From positions 1 through 45,055 of the forward strand of contig JAGDXB010000072.1 of the NCBI GenBank assembly GCA_023256215.1: a stretch of 45,055 nt of DNA, read 5' to 3'. Source of the DNA: Vulcanisaeta sp. GTDB lineage: Archaea > Thermoproteota > Thermoprotei > Thermoproteales > Thermocladiaceae. The position numbers and the translations under genes were made by a program. The notes under the pieces were generated by a model. It saw only the letters and a list, made by a program, of their open reading frames with translations, ran no database searches and was not told the origin of the DNA. How positions within the stretch are numbered: the first letter of the stretch is position 1; every line of letters starts with the position of its first letter. Shown piece after piece: positions 14,503-23,786 of this stretch.

Positions 14503-14510
14503 ATATAAAT
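14503..14510 (+). promoter_or_regulatory. TATA box of the malic enzyme gene
   Basis: ATATAAAT is centred about 27 nt before ATG 14534; a leaderless start. Confidence 0.5.
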
Positions 14511-14533
14511 CCTAACATACACACAAGCCCCTG

Positions 14534-15865
14534 ATGGGTGAGGAATCCAATAAATGGTTTAAGATAGCTATTGAGGCTTCCAGGAGGTATGGAGGCAAGA
14601 TAATGGTTCTTCCTAAAGTACCGGTCAGGAGCCTTCAGGACTTCTCCATATGGTATACGCCAGGTGTTGCTGCCGTTTCAAAGGAGATAAATAAGGACAT
14701 TGATAAGTCCTTTGAATATACATGGAGATGGAATGCGATAGCCGTACTAACTGATGGCACCCGTGTCCTTGGACTCGGTAACGTTGGGCCAGAGGCAGCT
14801 ATGCCCGTTATGGAGGGTAAATCACTCCTATACAAATACTTAGGTGGTGTTGACGCAATACCGTTACCTGTCAGAGCTAAGACCGCAGATGATCTTGTCA
14901 ATATTGGCAAAGCAATAGAGCCGGCCTTCGGTGGTATTAATCTTGAGGATATAGAATCACCAAAGTGCTTCTATGTGCTTGATAAGTTGAGGGAGGAATT
15001 GAAGATAGCCGTGTGGCATGATGATCAACAGGGAACGGCCGGAGCAATACTAGCCGGCTTGATAAATGCCTTTAAGGTTGTTGGTAAGAAGCTTGAGGAT
15101 TCCACAATAGCACTAATTGGCGCTGGCGCCTCCAATATAGCGGCCGCTAGGATCTTGATCAAGGCTGGGGTTAAGCCTGGCAATATAATAATGGTTGATA
15201 GTAAGGGAATACTACACCCTGAGAGGGAAGATATGGATAAATTAATGCTGGAGAATCCCTGGAAGTACGAATTGGCATTAAAGACCAATGCAGAAAGGAG
15301 GAGGGGTGGTATTAAGGAGGCCCTTGTCGGCGTTGATGCTGTTGTAGCAGCGTCAGTCCAAGGTCCTGGCGTGATTAAGAAGGAGTGGGTCAAGTCAATG
15401 AATAAGGATCCAATAGTATTTGCGTTAGCCAATCCAATACCCGAAATATGGCCTTGGGAGGCCAAGGAGGCTGGCGCTAAGGTTGTGGCTACTGGTAGAA
15501 GTGATTTTCCAAATCAAGTAAATAACTCATTGGTATTTCCGGGAGTTTTCAGGGGTTCACTCGATGCTAGGGTTAAGACTATAACTGATGATATGATAAT
15601 TGCTGCAGCGCAGGAAATAGCCGGCTTTGTCGGAGATAAGCTAAGTGAGGACAAGATATTACCTACCATGGAGGAGTGGGACTTCTACCCAAGGGTTGCT
15701 GCTGCTGTTGCTGTGAAGGCCTCAGAGCAGGGTGTAGCCAGAAAGCCTGTTACTTGGAAGGAGGAGTATGAAAGGGCTAAGGAGATAATAGCCACTGCTC
15801 GATTAATGATTGAGACTCTGTTTGGTAAGGGATTGATAAGGAACTTATTAAGCGATTTGGCGTGA
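14534..15865 (+). CDS. Malic enzyme (oxaloacetate-decarboxylating malate dehydrogenase)
   Basis: Converts malate to pyruvate and CO2 with NAD(P)+ reduction, linking the citrate cycle to pyruvate. The 443 residues carry the N-terminal [12 protein letters not shown] segment, [24 protein letters not shown], the divalent-metal and substrate motif [12 protein letters not shown], the Rossmann fold [17 protein letters not shown], and [10 protein letters not shown]. Domain order and length match the short bacterial/archaeal malic enzymes without a phosphotransacetylase tail. Its stop codon abuts the stop of the convergent UPF0147 gene with no gap. Confidence 0.95.
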   Translation: MGEESNKWFKIAIEASRRYGGKIMVLPKVPVRSLQDFSIWYTPGVAAVSKEINKDIDKSFEYTWRWNAIAVLTDGTRVLGLGNVGPEAAMPVMEGKSLLYKYLGGVDAIPLPVRAKTADDLVNIGKAIEPAFGGINLEDIESPKCFYVLDKLREELKIAVWHDDQQGTAGAILAGLINAFKVVGKKLEDSTIALIGAGASNIAAARILIKAGVKPGNIIMVDSKGILHPEREDMDKLMLENPWKYELALKTNAERRRGGIKEALVGVDAVVAASVQGPGVIKKEWVKSMNKDPIVFALANPIPEIWPWEAKEAGAKVVATGRSDFPNQVNNSLVFPGVFRGSLDARVKTITDDMIIAAAQEIAGFVGDKLSEDKILPTMEEWDFYPRVAAAVAVKASEQGVARKPVTWKEEYERAKEIIATARLMIETLFGKGLIRNLLSDLA

Positions 15866-16162
15866 TTAAACCGAGTCCTTTATCTGTTCAAGTATTGATA
15901 TTACCTGCCAGAAAATAACCCTACTAAAAAGCGGCATATTTGGGTCTGCCAACGCCTCATCAAGTATGCTAATCACTGACGCAGCCTTTAAGCCAGGGCT
16001 CATGTTTGGATCCATCAATATCCTAACAGCTTCACTTGCAGCCCTTCTAATGTTCCTGGGTATGCCCATGTCCTGGACAATCCTTGTTAGGTAGTAGAGG
16101 GCCTGCTTTATTCTTTCATCAACCTCATCCTTAGTTAGTCCGGGTGTTTGGCTGCTTGACAT
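15866..16162 (-). CDS. UPF0147 family protein
   Basis: 98 residues, small and all-helical, matching the archaeal UPF0147 family of unknown function: TKDEVDERIKQALYYLTRIV, DMGIPRNIRRAASEAVRILM, SPGLKAASVISILDEALADPNMP. The start is ATG 16162, with GGTGG 5 nt upstream on the minus strand. An upstream in-frame ATG at 16213 would add a 17-residue leader not expected for the family. A TATA-like run near 16217-16228 implies a leader of about 30 nt, one of the few leadered first genes here. Confidence 0.85.
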   Translation of the reverse strand: MSSSQTPGLTKDEVDERIKQALYYLTRIVQDMGIPRNIRRAASEAVRILMDPNMSPGLKAASVISILDEALADPNMPLFSRVIFWQVISILEQIKDSV

Positions 16163-16440
16163 GAATACCACCAGGAGAAGGCTATGTTTTGTTACGTAAT
16201 CGTTAATAACCAATATAAAAATATTTTTCCTCGCCTAGTTTCATTGATTGGCATGTCGTATTTATATTTTTTCATGACTTAACTATGTATGAATTATTTA
16301 TGTTTTTATGAGCATAGTAATGATTAAATGGTTTTTTGACTTGTGCGTATATGCAACAATTATATAAAATGATTGGGTATAAGATAGATATTTTTATAAC
16401 AAGCGAATGTTTTTTAAATAAGTACATAAGAGCTTAATTG
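16163..16440. other. 278-bp AT-rich divergent intergenic region
   Basis: Holds the leader and promoter of the UPF0147 gene (minus) and the promoter of the Lrp-like gene (plus). There are many A/T tracts but I see no convincing ORF, tRNA or C/D box. The Lrp-type product may bind here. Confidence 0.5.
16412..16419 (+). promoter_or_regulatory. TATA box of the Lrp-like regulator
   Basis: TTTTAAAT is centred 26 nt before ATG 16441, favouring that start over TTG 16438. Confidence 0.55.
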
Positions 16441-16905
16441 ATGTCAATAACGGAGGAGATAGATCAGACGGATATTGAGATTCTAAAGATGCTTCAGGAT
16501 GATTGTAGGATAACGTTAGATGAAATGGCTAATAAGTTGAAGATTTCAAAATCAACTGTTTACTACAGGATAAAGAAACTCGAGAGACTAGGCATAATAC
16601 TTGGTTGCCATGCTAAGTTAAGCCCCGAAAAGATGGGTAAGGATTACGTGGCGGTGATTCTAGTAAAGGCTAAGTATGGCCCTGGTTATCATGAAAAGGT
16701 CGGCCAAAAACTGGCTGGCATTGGTGGTGTAACTACCGTTTATTACATATTTGGTGAGTGGGACTTCGTTTTGCAGGTTAGGGCTAGTGGTAAGGATGAG
16801 ATATTGAGAATTCTTGAGCAGATAATGAATATGGAGGAGGTTGAGAGAACATCAACTTTGATCGTCGCCAAGGTAATTAAGGAAGACCCAAGGCTGCCTA
16901 TCTAA
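16441..16905 (+). CDS. Lrp/AsnC-family transcriptional regulator
   Basis: 154 residues. The N-terminal winged helix-turn-helix (DQTDIEILKMLQDDCRITLD through ISKSTVYYRIKKLERLGII) is followed by a RAM/ligand-binding domain (VAVILVKAKYGPGYHEK, VYYIFGEWDFVLQVRASG, ERTSTLIVAKVIKED). Such proteins form dimers and octamers and control amino acid or energy metabolism genes, often including their own. The AT-rich upstream region and the palindrome at 9701-9728 are possible targets, but this is only inference. Monocistronic by position. Confidence 0.93.
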   Translation: MSITEEIDQTDIEILKMLQDDCRITLDEMANKLKISKSTVYYRIKKLERLGIILGCHAKLSPEKMGKDYVAVILVKAKYGPGYHEKVGQKLAGIGGVTTVYYIFGEWDFVLQVRASGKDEILRILEQIMNMEEVERTSTLIVAKVIKEDPRLPI

Positions 16906-16980
16906 AGATAGCATTACTCTATCTCATAGGTAAAAAAGTAGGAGGAAAGTTTAAGATATTTGTGTTTTTCTAACTAATTA

Positions 16981-19335
16981 ATGGAATTAACCTTCTGGTT
17001 ATTAGATATAACCTATGGTGTGGTAGGTAACGCTCCTGAGCTTAGATTATTTGGAATAACGGATGATGGAAGAAGAGCTCTTGTAATTGACAAGTCATTT
17101 AGGCCCTACTTCTATGTATTGCCGTCCGACGACGTCAATACTGTTCTAACGAATATTAAGCGTAAGCTCGAGAGTAGGGTATTAGGCATAGAGCCCGTGA
17201 AGCGTAGGTTGTTTGGTAGTGATGTTGATGTCATTAAGATAACAGCAACGATACCTGAGAAGGTTCGTGAACTTAGAGAACTTGCCGCCGAGATTCCTGG
17301 CGTTAAGGATGTCTTAGAGGCCGACATTAGGTTTTCCCAGAGGTACTTACTCGATATGGGCATTAAGCCCAGCAATTGGGTTGTTATTGATCAATGCGAG
17401 GAGACTAAGGGCAATTATCAGGTAGACCTTGTCTGTTTAGCTAAGACAAGACCTAGGATGATTGAGGAACATAAATTGCCCAATTTTAGGGTATTGGCTC
17501 TGGATATAGAGGTTTATAATCCAAGGGGTATGCCTAATCCCGATAGAGACCCCATCATAATAATATCGACGATGACCAAGGAGGATGGCATTAAGATGTT
17601 CGTGGTTGATGATAATAAGAATGACGCTAAAATAATTAGGGAGTTCGTAGACTACTTTAGAAAGTATGATCCTGACATAGTTGTTGGGTATAATAATAAT
17701 GGTTTTGACTGGCCGTATTTAGTTAATAGGTCATCAAGGGTTGGTGTTAGGCTCACCCTATCGAGGATGGGTAGTCCACCGGAACCCAGTGTCTATGGTC
17801 ATTGGTCAATAATTGGTAGGGCTAATGTGGATCTTTATAACTTTATTGAGGAAATGAGCGAGATTAAGGTTAAGAGCCTTGATAGGGCTGCGGAGTTCTT
17901 TGGCGTGATGAAGAGGAGTGAAAGGACATTAATTCCGGGGCATAGGATCTATGAGTATTGGGACGACAAGTCTAAGCGCGACTTACTCCTTAAGTATGCG
18001 AAGGATGACGTTATTAGTACATACGGTTTAGCCGAGAAGCTATTACCCTTCGCTATACAGCTATCTTCAATATCGGGATTGCCACTGGACCAGGTTGGTG
18101 CGTCAAGTGTGGGTGCAAGGGTTGAGTGGATGATATTTTATGAAGCAGTTAAGAGGGGGGAATTGGCGCCAAACCGTGAGGAGAGGCCGTACGAAACCTA
18201 CAGGGGTGCCGTGGTCCTTGAGCCAAGGCCTGGTCTTCATGAGAATATAGCGGTGATCGATTTTTCCAGTATGTATCCGAGCATCATGATGAAATATAAT
18301 GTGTCACCGGATACTTTGGTTCTTGGTGATTGTGATGACTGTTACGTAGCCCCTGAGGTTAATTACAAGTTTAGGAAGTCGCCTGAAGGCCTATATCCAG
18401 GACTACTTAGGGTTTTAGTTGAGAGTAGGCGTAAAGTTAGGGATTTGATGAAGAATTATCCTGAAAATAGCCCAGACTGGGTTTTACTAAATGAGAGACA
18501 GAGGGCTCTTAAGATTATGGCTAATGCGATGTATGGTTATTGTGGCTGGTTAGGGGCTAGGTGGTATAGGCGTGAGGTTGCGGAATCCGTAACGGCGTGG
18601 GGTAGGAACCTTTTGAAGACGGTTATTGAGAAGGCTAGGTCCTTAGGTTTACCGATTATTTACGGCGATACCGATAGCCTCTTTGTGAAGAATATTAGCG
18701 ATAAGGTTGATGCCCTAATTAATTACATAGATAATGAGTTGGGATTCGATGTTAAGGTGGATAAGGTATACAGGAGGGTATTGTTTACGGAGGCTAAGAA
18801 GAGGTATGTTGGCTTAACGGTAGATGGTGAAATCGATATAGTAGGTTTTGAGGCTGTTAGGGGTGATTGGGCTGAGATCGCTAAGGATGTTCAGGAAAAC
18901 GTGGCCGAGATAGTGTTGACCACAGGTGATGTTAGTAAGGCTGTTGCCTATGTGAAGTCGGTAATTGATAAGTTAAAGGCATATCAATTCGATATTGATG
19001 ATATAATAATATGGAAGACCCTGGATAAGTCGTTGAATGAGTACAAGGTCTTGACGCCTCACGTCGCGGCGGCTAAGCAATTGGTTGAGGCGGGTTATAA
19101 GGTTGGTAAGGGTGATATGATTGGGTATGTGGTTGTTAAAGGAGGTGGTGCTAAATTGGCTTATAAGGTTAAGCCGTACATATTGATTAAGGATATTAGG
19201 GAGGTTGATGTTGATTACTATGTTGAGAAGCAGGTAGTGCCCGCGGCAATGAGAATTCTCGAGGTTTTAGGCGTTAAGGAGTCACAGTTAATGGAGGGTA
19301 AGGCAGGTAAGTCAATTCTTGATTACTTTTCATGA
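16981..19335 (+). CDS. polB: Family B DNA polymerase (PolB1-type)
   Basis: Replicative DNA polymerase of Thermoproteota, 784 residues. The exonuclease domain has ExoI D175-I-E177, ExoII VGYNNNGFDWPY and ExoIII YAKDDVIST, so proofreading should be active. The polymerase domain has motif A DFSSMYPSI (D427; the usual Leu of SLYPS is Met here), motif B KIMANAMYGYCGW and motif C YGDTDS (residues 561-566). The N-terminus contains the uracil-reading region. A TATA-like TTTAAGATA at about 16950 is spaced for a leaderless start at ATG 16981. It is convergent with dnaG, 24 bp apart. Confidence 0.95.
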   Translation: MELTFWLLDITYGVVGNAPELRLFGITDDGRRALVIDKSFRPYFYVLPSDDVNTVLTNIKRKLESRVLGIEPVKRRLFGSDVDVIKITATIPEKVRELRELAAEIPGVKDVLEADIRFSQRYLLDMGIKPSNWVVIDQCEETKGNYQVDLVCLAKTRPRMIEEHKLPNFRVLALDIEVYNPRGMPNPDRDPIIIISTMTKEDGIKMFVVDDNKNDAKIIREFVDYFRKYDPDIVVGYNNNGFDWPYLVNRSSRVGVRLTLSRMGSPPEPSVYGHWSIIGRANVDLYNFIEEMSEIKVKSLDRAAEFFGVMKRSERTLIPGHRIYEYWDDKSKRDLLLKYAKDDVISTYGLAEKLLPFAIQLSSISGLPLDQVGASSVGARVEWMIFYEAVKRGELAPNREERPYETYRGAVVLEPRPGLHENIAVIDFSSMYPSIMMKYNVSPDTLVLGDCDDCYVAPEVNYKFRKSPEGLYPGLLRVLVESRRKVRDLMKNYPENSPDWVLLNERQRALKIMANAMYGYCGWLGARWYRREVAESVTAWGRNLLKTVIEKARSLGLPIIYGDTDSLFVKNISDKVDALINYIDNELGFDVKVDKVYRRVLFTEAKKRYVGLTVDGEIDIVGFEAVRGDWAEIAKDVQENVAEIVLTTGDVSKAVAYVKSVIDKLKAYQFDIDDIIIWKTLDKSLNEYKVLTPHVAAAKQLVEAGYKVGKGDMIGYVVVKGGGAKLAYKVKPYILIKDIREVDVDYYVEKQVVPAAMRILEVLGVKESQLMEGKAGKSILDYFS

Positions 19336-19359
19336 TTTTAATGGCGCTGAAATCTTCCC

Positions 19360-20709
19360 TCACTGCTTAGCGCCAGCCTTACTTAGGTATTCATCTATTG
19401 TTAATATTAACATGTCTGTGGGTACCTTGGTTATGTTACCTATCCTAGACATCAGAAGTAGTTTGACGCCCTTACCAGACGCGACATCCACTAATCGTTG
19501 TGTGCATACACCATCAAATACCACGGCATATGCATTGGGTAATTGCTGTAGAGTATCCACTAAGTCCCTGACAGGTATTCTCTTGATTTCGTTCCAATGA
19601 TCATCATATATTATGGCCTCGAGGGTACCACTCAATTTCCTCATTTCCTCTACCACGTTTTGTGGTAGTTGAGGTAGCTCAATGCTTTGTTGTTGAGTCA
19701 CTGGTGGCGTTACCTGCTGTGTTGTTTGTATGGGTTGCGCTTGCTGAGGTATTACCTGCACTGGTTGTGGTATCTGGGGTGGGCTTTGCTCCTGTATTGG
19801 TATCTCTATTGATTGGGCCTGTGGTATCTCTTGCTGCGCCTGTCTTGCTTCCTCAATCATTTTCCTCTCCTTCTTCTCAAGGCTTGCTAGATATTCTTCG
19901 GCGGGTATTCTATTCCTGAGCGCCTTCGTTATTTCCTTGGCGGTTAGCTGCTCAACCTCCTTACCTGGTGGCGCCCTTGCTATGTAATCAATATCTGCAT
20001 ATTTCAGTAATTCCTTAAGTAGCATCTCGCCACCTCTATCGCCATCTACGAATGCTATGGTGGTCTTCTTCTTACTTAATTCAATCACGGTCTTTGGGAC
20101 ACCACCACTGGAACCTCCTAAACCTATTACGTTCTTAAAACCATGCTTAACGAGATTGAGTACATCAGCCCTACCCTCGACTATTATGACTGTGTCTGAT
20201 GTCTCAATTTCCGGCCCAGCAGGTAATTTCTCTGGTCCATACTCAATAACCTCGGTTTCCCTAATGCCCTCCATGAACTTGGTGATTAATTCCTTGGTGT
20301 CAGGCAGCGCCTCATGCTCAACTAGCTTAAGTAATTCCTTAGCCCTGTCAAAGATCTTCTTCCTCTTCTCCTCCCTAAGATCCTTTATTTCCACAACCTG
20401 GATCTTCGCATTGTATGGCCCAACCTTATCCACAGTCTCTATCATGGCAGCTACCAAGGCTGTCTCGTACCTGTCAAGGTTTGATGGTATGTAAACCTTG
20501 CCCACGGTCTTATCACCTTTATACTCAGCCTCAACCTCGATCCTACCGATCCTACCGTTCATTTGTAGCTCCCTTAGGTCAAGTTCATTGCCAAGTAAAC
20601 CCTCGGTTTGACTAAAGAGCGCACCTATTATGTCGTACTTCTCCACAGTACCTTGAACTTCCACATTCGCAACTATTAGGTACTTAGCCACTATTGTTAA
20701 AGCTCCCAT
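19360..20709 (-). CDS. dnaG: Archaeal DnaG-type primase / exosome subunit
   Basis: 449 residues. Archaeal DnaG carries a TOPRIM domain and works as an exosome cap/adaptor subunit and in primer synthesis. The TOPRIM motifs are VIIVEGRADVLNLVKHG and IAFVDGDRGGEMLLKEL. The N-terminal YDIIGALFSQTEGLLGNELD segment is diagnostic of archaeal DnaG. A Gln/Pro-rich stretch (about residues 295-350) separates this core from the conserved C-terminal segment (LEAIIYDDHWNEIKRIPVR), longer and lower in complexity than usual. A GGTG sits 5 nt before the ATG at 20709. Confidence 0.93.
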   Translation of the reverse strand: MGALTIVAKYLIVANVEVQGTVEKYDIIGALFSQTEGLLGNELDLRELQMNGRIGRIEVEAEYKGDKTVGKVYIPSNLDRYETALVAAMIETVDKVGPYNAKIQVVEIKDLREEKRKKIFDRAKELLKLVEHEALPDTKELITKFMEGIRETEVIEYGPEKLPAGPEIETSDTVIIVEGRADVLNLVKHGFKNVIGLGGSSGGVPKTVIELSKKKTTIAFVDGDRGGEMLLKELLKYADIDYIARAPPGKEVEQLTAKEITKALRNRIPAEEYLASLEKKERKMIEEARQAQQEIPQAQSIEIPIQEQSPPQIPQPVQVIPQQAQPIQTTQQVTPPVTQQQSIELPQLPQNVVEEMRKLSGTLEAIIYDDHWNEIKRIPVRDLVDTLQQLPNAYAVVFDGVCTQRLVDVASGKGVKLLLMSRIGNITKVPTDMLILTIDEYLSKAGAKQ

Positions 20710-20785
20710 TACGACACCAAGTAATCCGTGACTAACTAGATTAAAATAGTTTCTCTTGATAAAGTAACAGAGTCAAAGGGCAAGC

Positions 20786-20793
20786 TTATTTAA
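20786..20793 (+). promoter_or_regulatory. TATA box of the map gene
   Basis: TTATTTAA is centred 26 nt upstream of GTG 20816, marking that codon as a leaderless start. Confidence 0.55.
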
Positions 20794-20815
20794 ACAGCCG
20801 TGTTGTTTTTTCCTC

Positions 20816-21721
20816 GTGACCGTAGACCTAGAGAAGATCTATGAAAGGCTTGGTAGCATTGCCAGGGACGTGCTCAACTACGCATTATCAATAGTAGAGC
20901 CTGGCATGCCAATATTAGAGCTTTGTGAGAGGATAGAGGGTAGGATAAGGCAACACGGTGCGAAGCCTGCCTTTCCAGCGAACATAAGCATTAATGAAAT
21001 AGCCGCTCACTATACAGCGACAATAAGTGATAAATCCACAATACCTAAGGACTCTATTGTTAAGATAGACATTGGCGCTCACATTGATGGTTATATAGTG
21101 GATACCGCGGTTACCGTAACGTTCAACCCAATGTATAATCAGTTAATAAAGGCATCAATGAAGGCACTTGAGGCTGCGCAATTAAGTATGAAGCCTGGTG
21201 TCACCTTATCATCAGTCGGCCTTCAGGTGGAGAGAGCCATAAGGTCCTTTGGATTTAAACCAATAAAGAACCTAAGCGGGCATTTAATTAGGAGGTACGA
21301 ATTACATGCCGGTAAGTCCATTCCTAACTATGATAATGGCGATAGACAAAGGATCAATGAGGGTGAGGTATACGCGGTTGAGCCGTTCTCAACAAATGGT
21401 GTTGGTATTGTTGATGATGGGAGCCAGGTTACTATTTATCGGCTAATAAAGAGCCCAAGAACCAAGGATCCATATTACGAAGTATTATCATACATAAATA
21501 GTGAGATTGGTCCATTACCGTTCACACCGAGATGGTTGGTGCATAGGTTTGGTGATAATATTAACAATGTAATCAATGAATTATACCTTAAGGGCTATAT
21601 TTACGGCTATCCAGTTCTCATAGAGCACGGTAAGGGCTTGGTGGCTCAGGTTGAGGATACATTCATAATAACTAGAGATGGTGCAGTGCCTGTGGTCAAT
21701 GTATTATCATTATTAAAGTGA
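20816..21721 (+). CDS. map: Methionine aminopeptidase, type II
   Basis: 301-residue metallopeptidase that removes the initiator methionine from nascent proteins. The dinuclear-metal ligands are visible in context: KIDIGAHIDGYIVDTAVT (two aspartates), the His of LSGHLIRRYELHAGKSIPN, the Glu of YAVEPFSTNG, and a late Glu in AQVEDTFIIT. The helical insertion after the EPF motif makes it type II, as in archaea and eukaryotes. The start is GTG 20816, about 26 nt below a TATA box. Convergent with the cis-prenyltransferase gene. Confidence 0.94.
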   Translation: MTVDLEKIYERLGSIARDVLNYALSIVEPGMPILELCERIEGRIRQHGAKPAFPANISINEIAAHYTATISDKSTIPKDSIVKIDIGAHIDGYIVDTAVTVTFNPMYNQLIKASMKALEAAQLSMKPGVTLSSVGLQVERAIRSFGFKPIKNLSGHLIRRYELHAGKSIPNYDNGDRQRINEGEVYAVEPFSTNGVGIVDDGSQVTIYRLIKSPRTKDPYYEVLSYINSEIGPLPFTPRWLVHRFGDNINNVINELYLKGYIYGYPVLIEHGKGLVAQVEDTFIITRDGAVPVVNVLSLLK

Positions 21722-21733
21722 GAAATTAAGGCA

Positions 21734-22450
21734 TTACTTGCCGAATCTTCTCTCCCTCATTGCAAAATTATCTAATGCCTGTTTGAGGTCTTCCTTAGTT
21801 ATTTCAGGCCAATACTTATTCATTATGTAGAGCTCGGAATACGCCGTTTCGTATAACAGGAAGTTACTTAACCTATATTCTCCCCCGGTCCTTATTATTA
21901 GGTCAGGTTCTGGATATGGTTCATCAGCTAGATATAGGTATTTAAATAACGTGTCCTCGTTTACATCATTAATGCTGAATTTTCCGCTATTGTAATCAAT
22001 TAATAATTTCTTTATGGCATCAACCAGCTCCTGCCTACCTCCATACACTACAGCTAAGTTTAGATAATGATCTGAATAATCCATAGTCGCCTTTTCTGTT
22101 AGTTCTATTTCTTTACGCACATCTTCGGGCAACAACCATGTTCTTCCAATAACCCTCACCCTCACTCTATTCCTATGTATCTTTTCATCGTTTCGAGCCT
22201 TAATCATCTTCTCCTTAAGTAATCTATACAAAAGTTCCAATTCTAACTTGGATCTCTTTAGAAAATTCTCTGTGGATAGCACGTACACCGTAACTGTTTT
22301 TATACCAAAGTCCAGCGACCACTCAAGGAACTCCTCGACCTTATCAGAACCAATCCTATAGGCCTCTACTATTGATAACCCCATTTTTCTAGCCCACCTC
22401 CTATTTCCGTCTGGTATAACGCCTATATGCATTGGTGCTTTATTCGTCAT
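21734..22450 (-). CDS. uppS: cis-prenyltransferase (undecaprenyl/polyprenyl diphosphate synthase family)
   Basis: 238 residues from ATG 22450. It elongates farnesyl or geranylgeranyl diphosphate with cis isoprene units to make the dolichyl-type lipid carrier for glycan assembly. Motif I is HIGVIPDGNRRWARKMG (catalytic D14); later motifs are TVYVLSTENFLKRS, VRVIGR, LNLAVVYGGRQELVDA and the C-terminal EPDLIIRTGGEYRLSNFLLYETAYSELY. In-frame ATGs at 22465 and 22495 give longer N-termini; 22450 is preferred because a TTTAAA element lies about 30 nt upstream and motif I then starts at residue 8. Confidence 0.93.
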   Translation of the reverse strand: MTNKAPMHIGVIPDGNRRWARKMGLSIVEAYRIGSDKVEEFLEWSLDFGIKTVTVYVLSTENFLKRSKLELELLYRLLKEKMIKARNDEKIHRNRVRVRVIGRTWLLPEDVRKEIELTEKATMDYSDHYLNLAVVYGGRQELVDAIKKLLIDYNSGKFSINDVNEDTLFKYLYLADEPYPEPDLIIRTGGEYRLSNFLLYETAYSELYIMNKYWPEITKEDLKQALDNFAMRERRFGK

Positions 22451-22566
22451 TACTCCTATGCACATTGAAAAGTACCCACTTTTAAAGTTATGCACTAGAT
22501 TTTCACGTTTATTTCTCGGATGCGTAATAAATTAATAATTTCAGAAGTTATGGGGATTAGAACACC

Positions 22567-23733
22567 ATGAAGGTTCTGATACTTGGCATTGATGGTTACC
22601 TGGGTTGGGCATTGGCCCTTAGACTTGTTAAGAAGGGTCATGAGGTGATGGGCATAGACAATTTCTACACGAGAAAAGCTGTGAGTGAGATTGGTTCTGA
22701 CTCTGCACTTCCAATACTTTCAATGCAGGATAGGATTAGGGCTGTCGAAGAGGTATTCGGTGCCAAGATAGGGTTCGTCGAGGGTGACGTCACTAATTAC
22801 GAATTAATCAGGAAGGTCGTTGACAAGTATAGGCCAGATACTATTGTTCATTTCGCGGAACAAAGATCCGCGCCCTACTCTATGATGGATGTTGAACATG
22901 CTAAATACACAATGATTAATAATCTAACGTCAACCCTTAATGTAATATACGCTGTTAAGGAGGTTAATAAGAAAATTCATATTTTGAAGATGGGGACCCT
23001 TGGTGAGTATGGTTATCCAGCCTTTAGAATTCCAGAGGATGCCTTTGTCGAGGCCGTGATTCAGGGGGTAAAGGATAGGATAGTAGTGCCCAAGTGGGCT
23101 GGTTCCTGGTATCATTGGAGTAAGGTCTTTGATTCATACATACTCCTCTATGCCAATAGGCTTTGGGGATTAACAATAACTGATTTTCACCAAGGCCCTG
23201 TCTATGGAACTAGGACTAGTGATATAGTGACGGAGGAGTTGTTCACAAGATTTGACATAGACGATGTGTGGGGTACGGTTATAAATAGGTTCTGCGCTGA
23301 GGCTGTTGTTGGTCATCCGCTTACTGTGTATGGTAGTGGTCTTCAGAAGAAGGGATTTACTTCGCTCGAGGATACCATAACGGCACTAACTGCGTTAATA
23401 GAGAATCCACCGGAGGATGGTGAATTCAGGACGGTGCATCACTATAGGGAGATTAAGACCCTGAATGAGATGGCAGAGCTCGTGAAAAGGGCGGCTAAAG
23501 AGGTGCTTGGTTATGAGCCTGAGATTGTGCATCTGCCTAACCCCAGGGTTGAGCCAGAGGAGGACTTACTCTATGAACCTGAGAAGAAGGTACTGCCTAA
23601 GCTTGGTATTTACAGGTTAACTAGGGCGATGGAGGATGAGGTTGTCATCATGCTCAAGGATCTGAAGCCTTATGCTGATAGGATCAGGAAGATGCAGGCG
23701 TTATTTAGGCCGAGGGTTAAGTGGAGGGATTGA
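22567..23733 (+). CDS. agl3: UDP-sulfoquinovose synthase-like SDR enzyme (Agl3/SQD1 family)
   Basis: 388-residue extended short-chain dehydrogenase. Family members convert UDP-glucose and sulfite to UDP-sulfoquinovose; in Sulfolobus, Agl3 supplies sulfoquinovose for the S-layer N-glycan. Visible features: NAD-binding GIDGYLG (residues 7-13), VEGDVTNYELI, FAEQRSAPYSMMD, catalytic Y182-HWS-K186, FHQGPVYGTRT and the C-terminal LPNPRVEPEEDLLYEPEKK. All are characteristic of SQD1-type enzymes rather than ordinary NDP-sugar epimerases. With the polyprenyl synthase next to it, protein N-glycosylation is the likely pathway. No dedicated partner gene is adjacent. Confidence 0.88.
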   Translation: MKVLILGIDGYLGWALALRLVKKGHEVMGIDNFYTRKAVSEIGSDSALPILSMQDRIRAVEEVFGAKIGFVEGDVTNYELIRKVVDKYRPDTIVHFAEQRSAPYSMMDVEHAKYTMINNLTSTLNVIYAVKEVNKKIHILKMGTLGEYGYPAFRIPEDAFVEAVIQGVKDRIVVPKWAGSWYHWSKVFDSYILLYANRLWGLTITDFHQGPVYGTRTSDIVTEELFTRFDIDDVWGTVINRFCAEAVVGHPLTVYGSGLQKKGFTSLEDTITALTALIENPPEDGEFRTVHHYREIKTLNEMAELVKRAAKEVLGYEPEIVHLPNPRVEPEEDLLYEPEKKVLPKLGIYRLTRAMEDEVVIMLKDLKPYADRIRKMQALFRPRVKWRD

Positions 23734-23786
23734 ATGGCATACATAGGCAATAAATAAATTAATACCAGCTACTCTTGTCGCAATTA

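Noticed and set aside
16905-16935. Small hairpin (CTATC/GATAG repeats) after the Lrp-like gene
   Set aside because: The stem is only 5 bp and there is no firm U-run; too weak to call a terminator.
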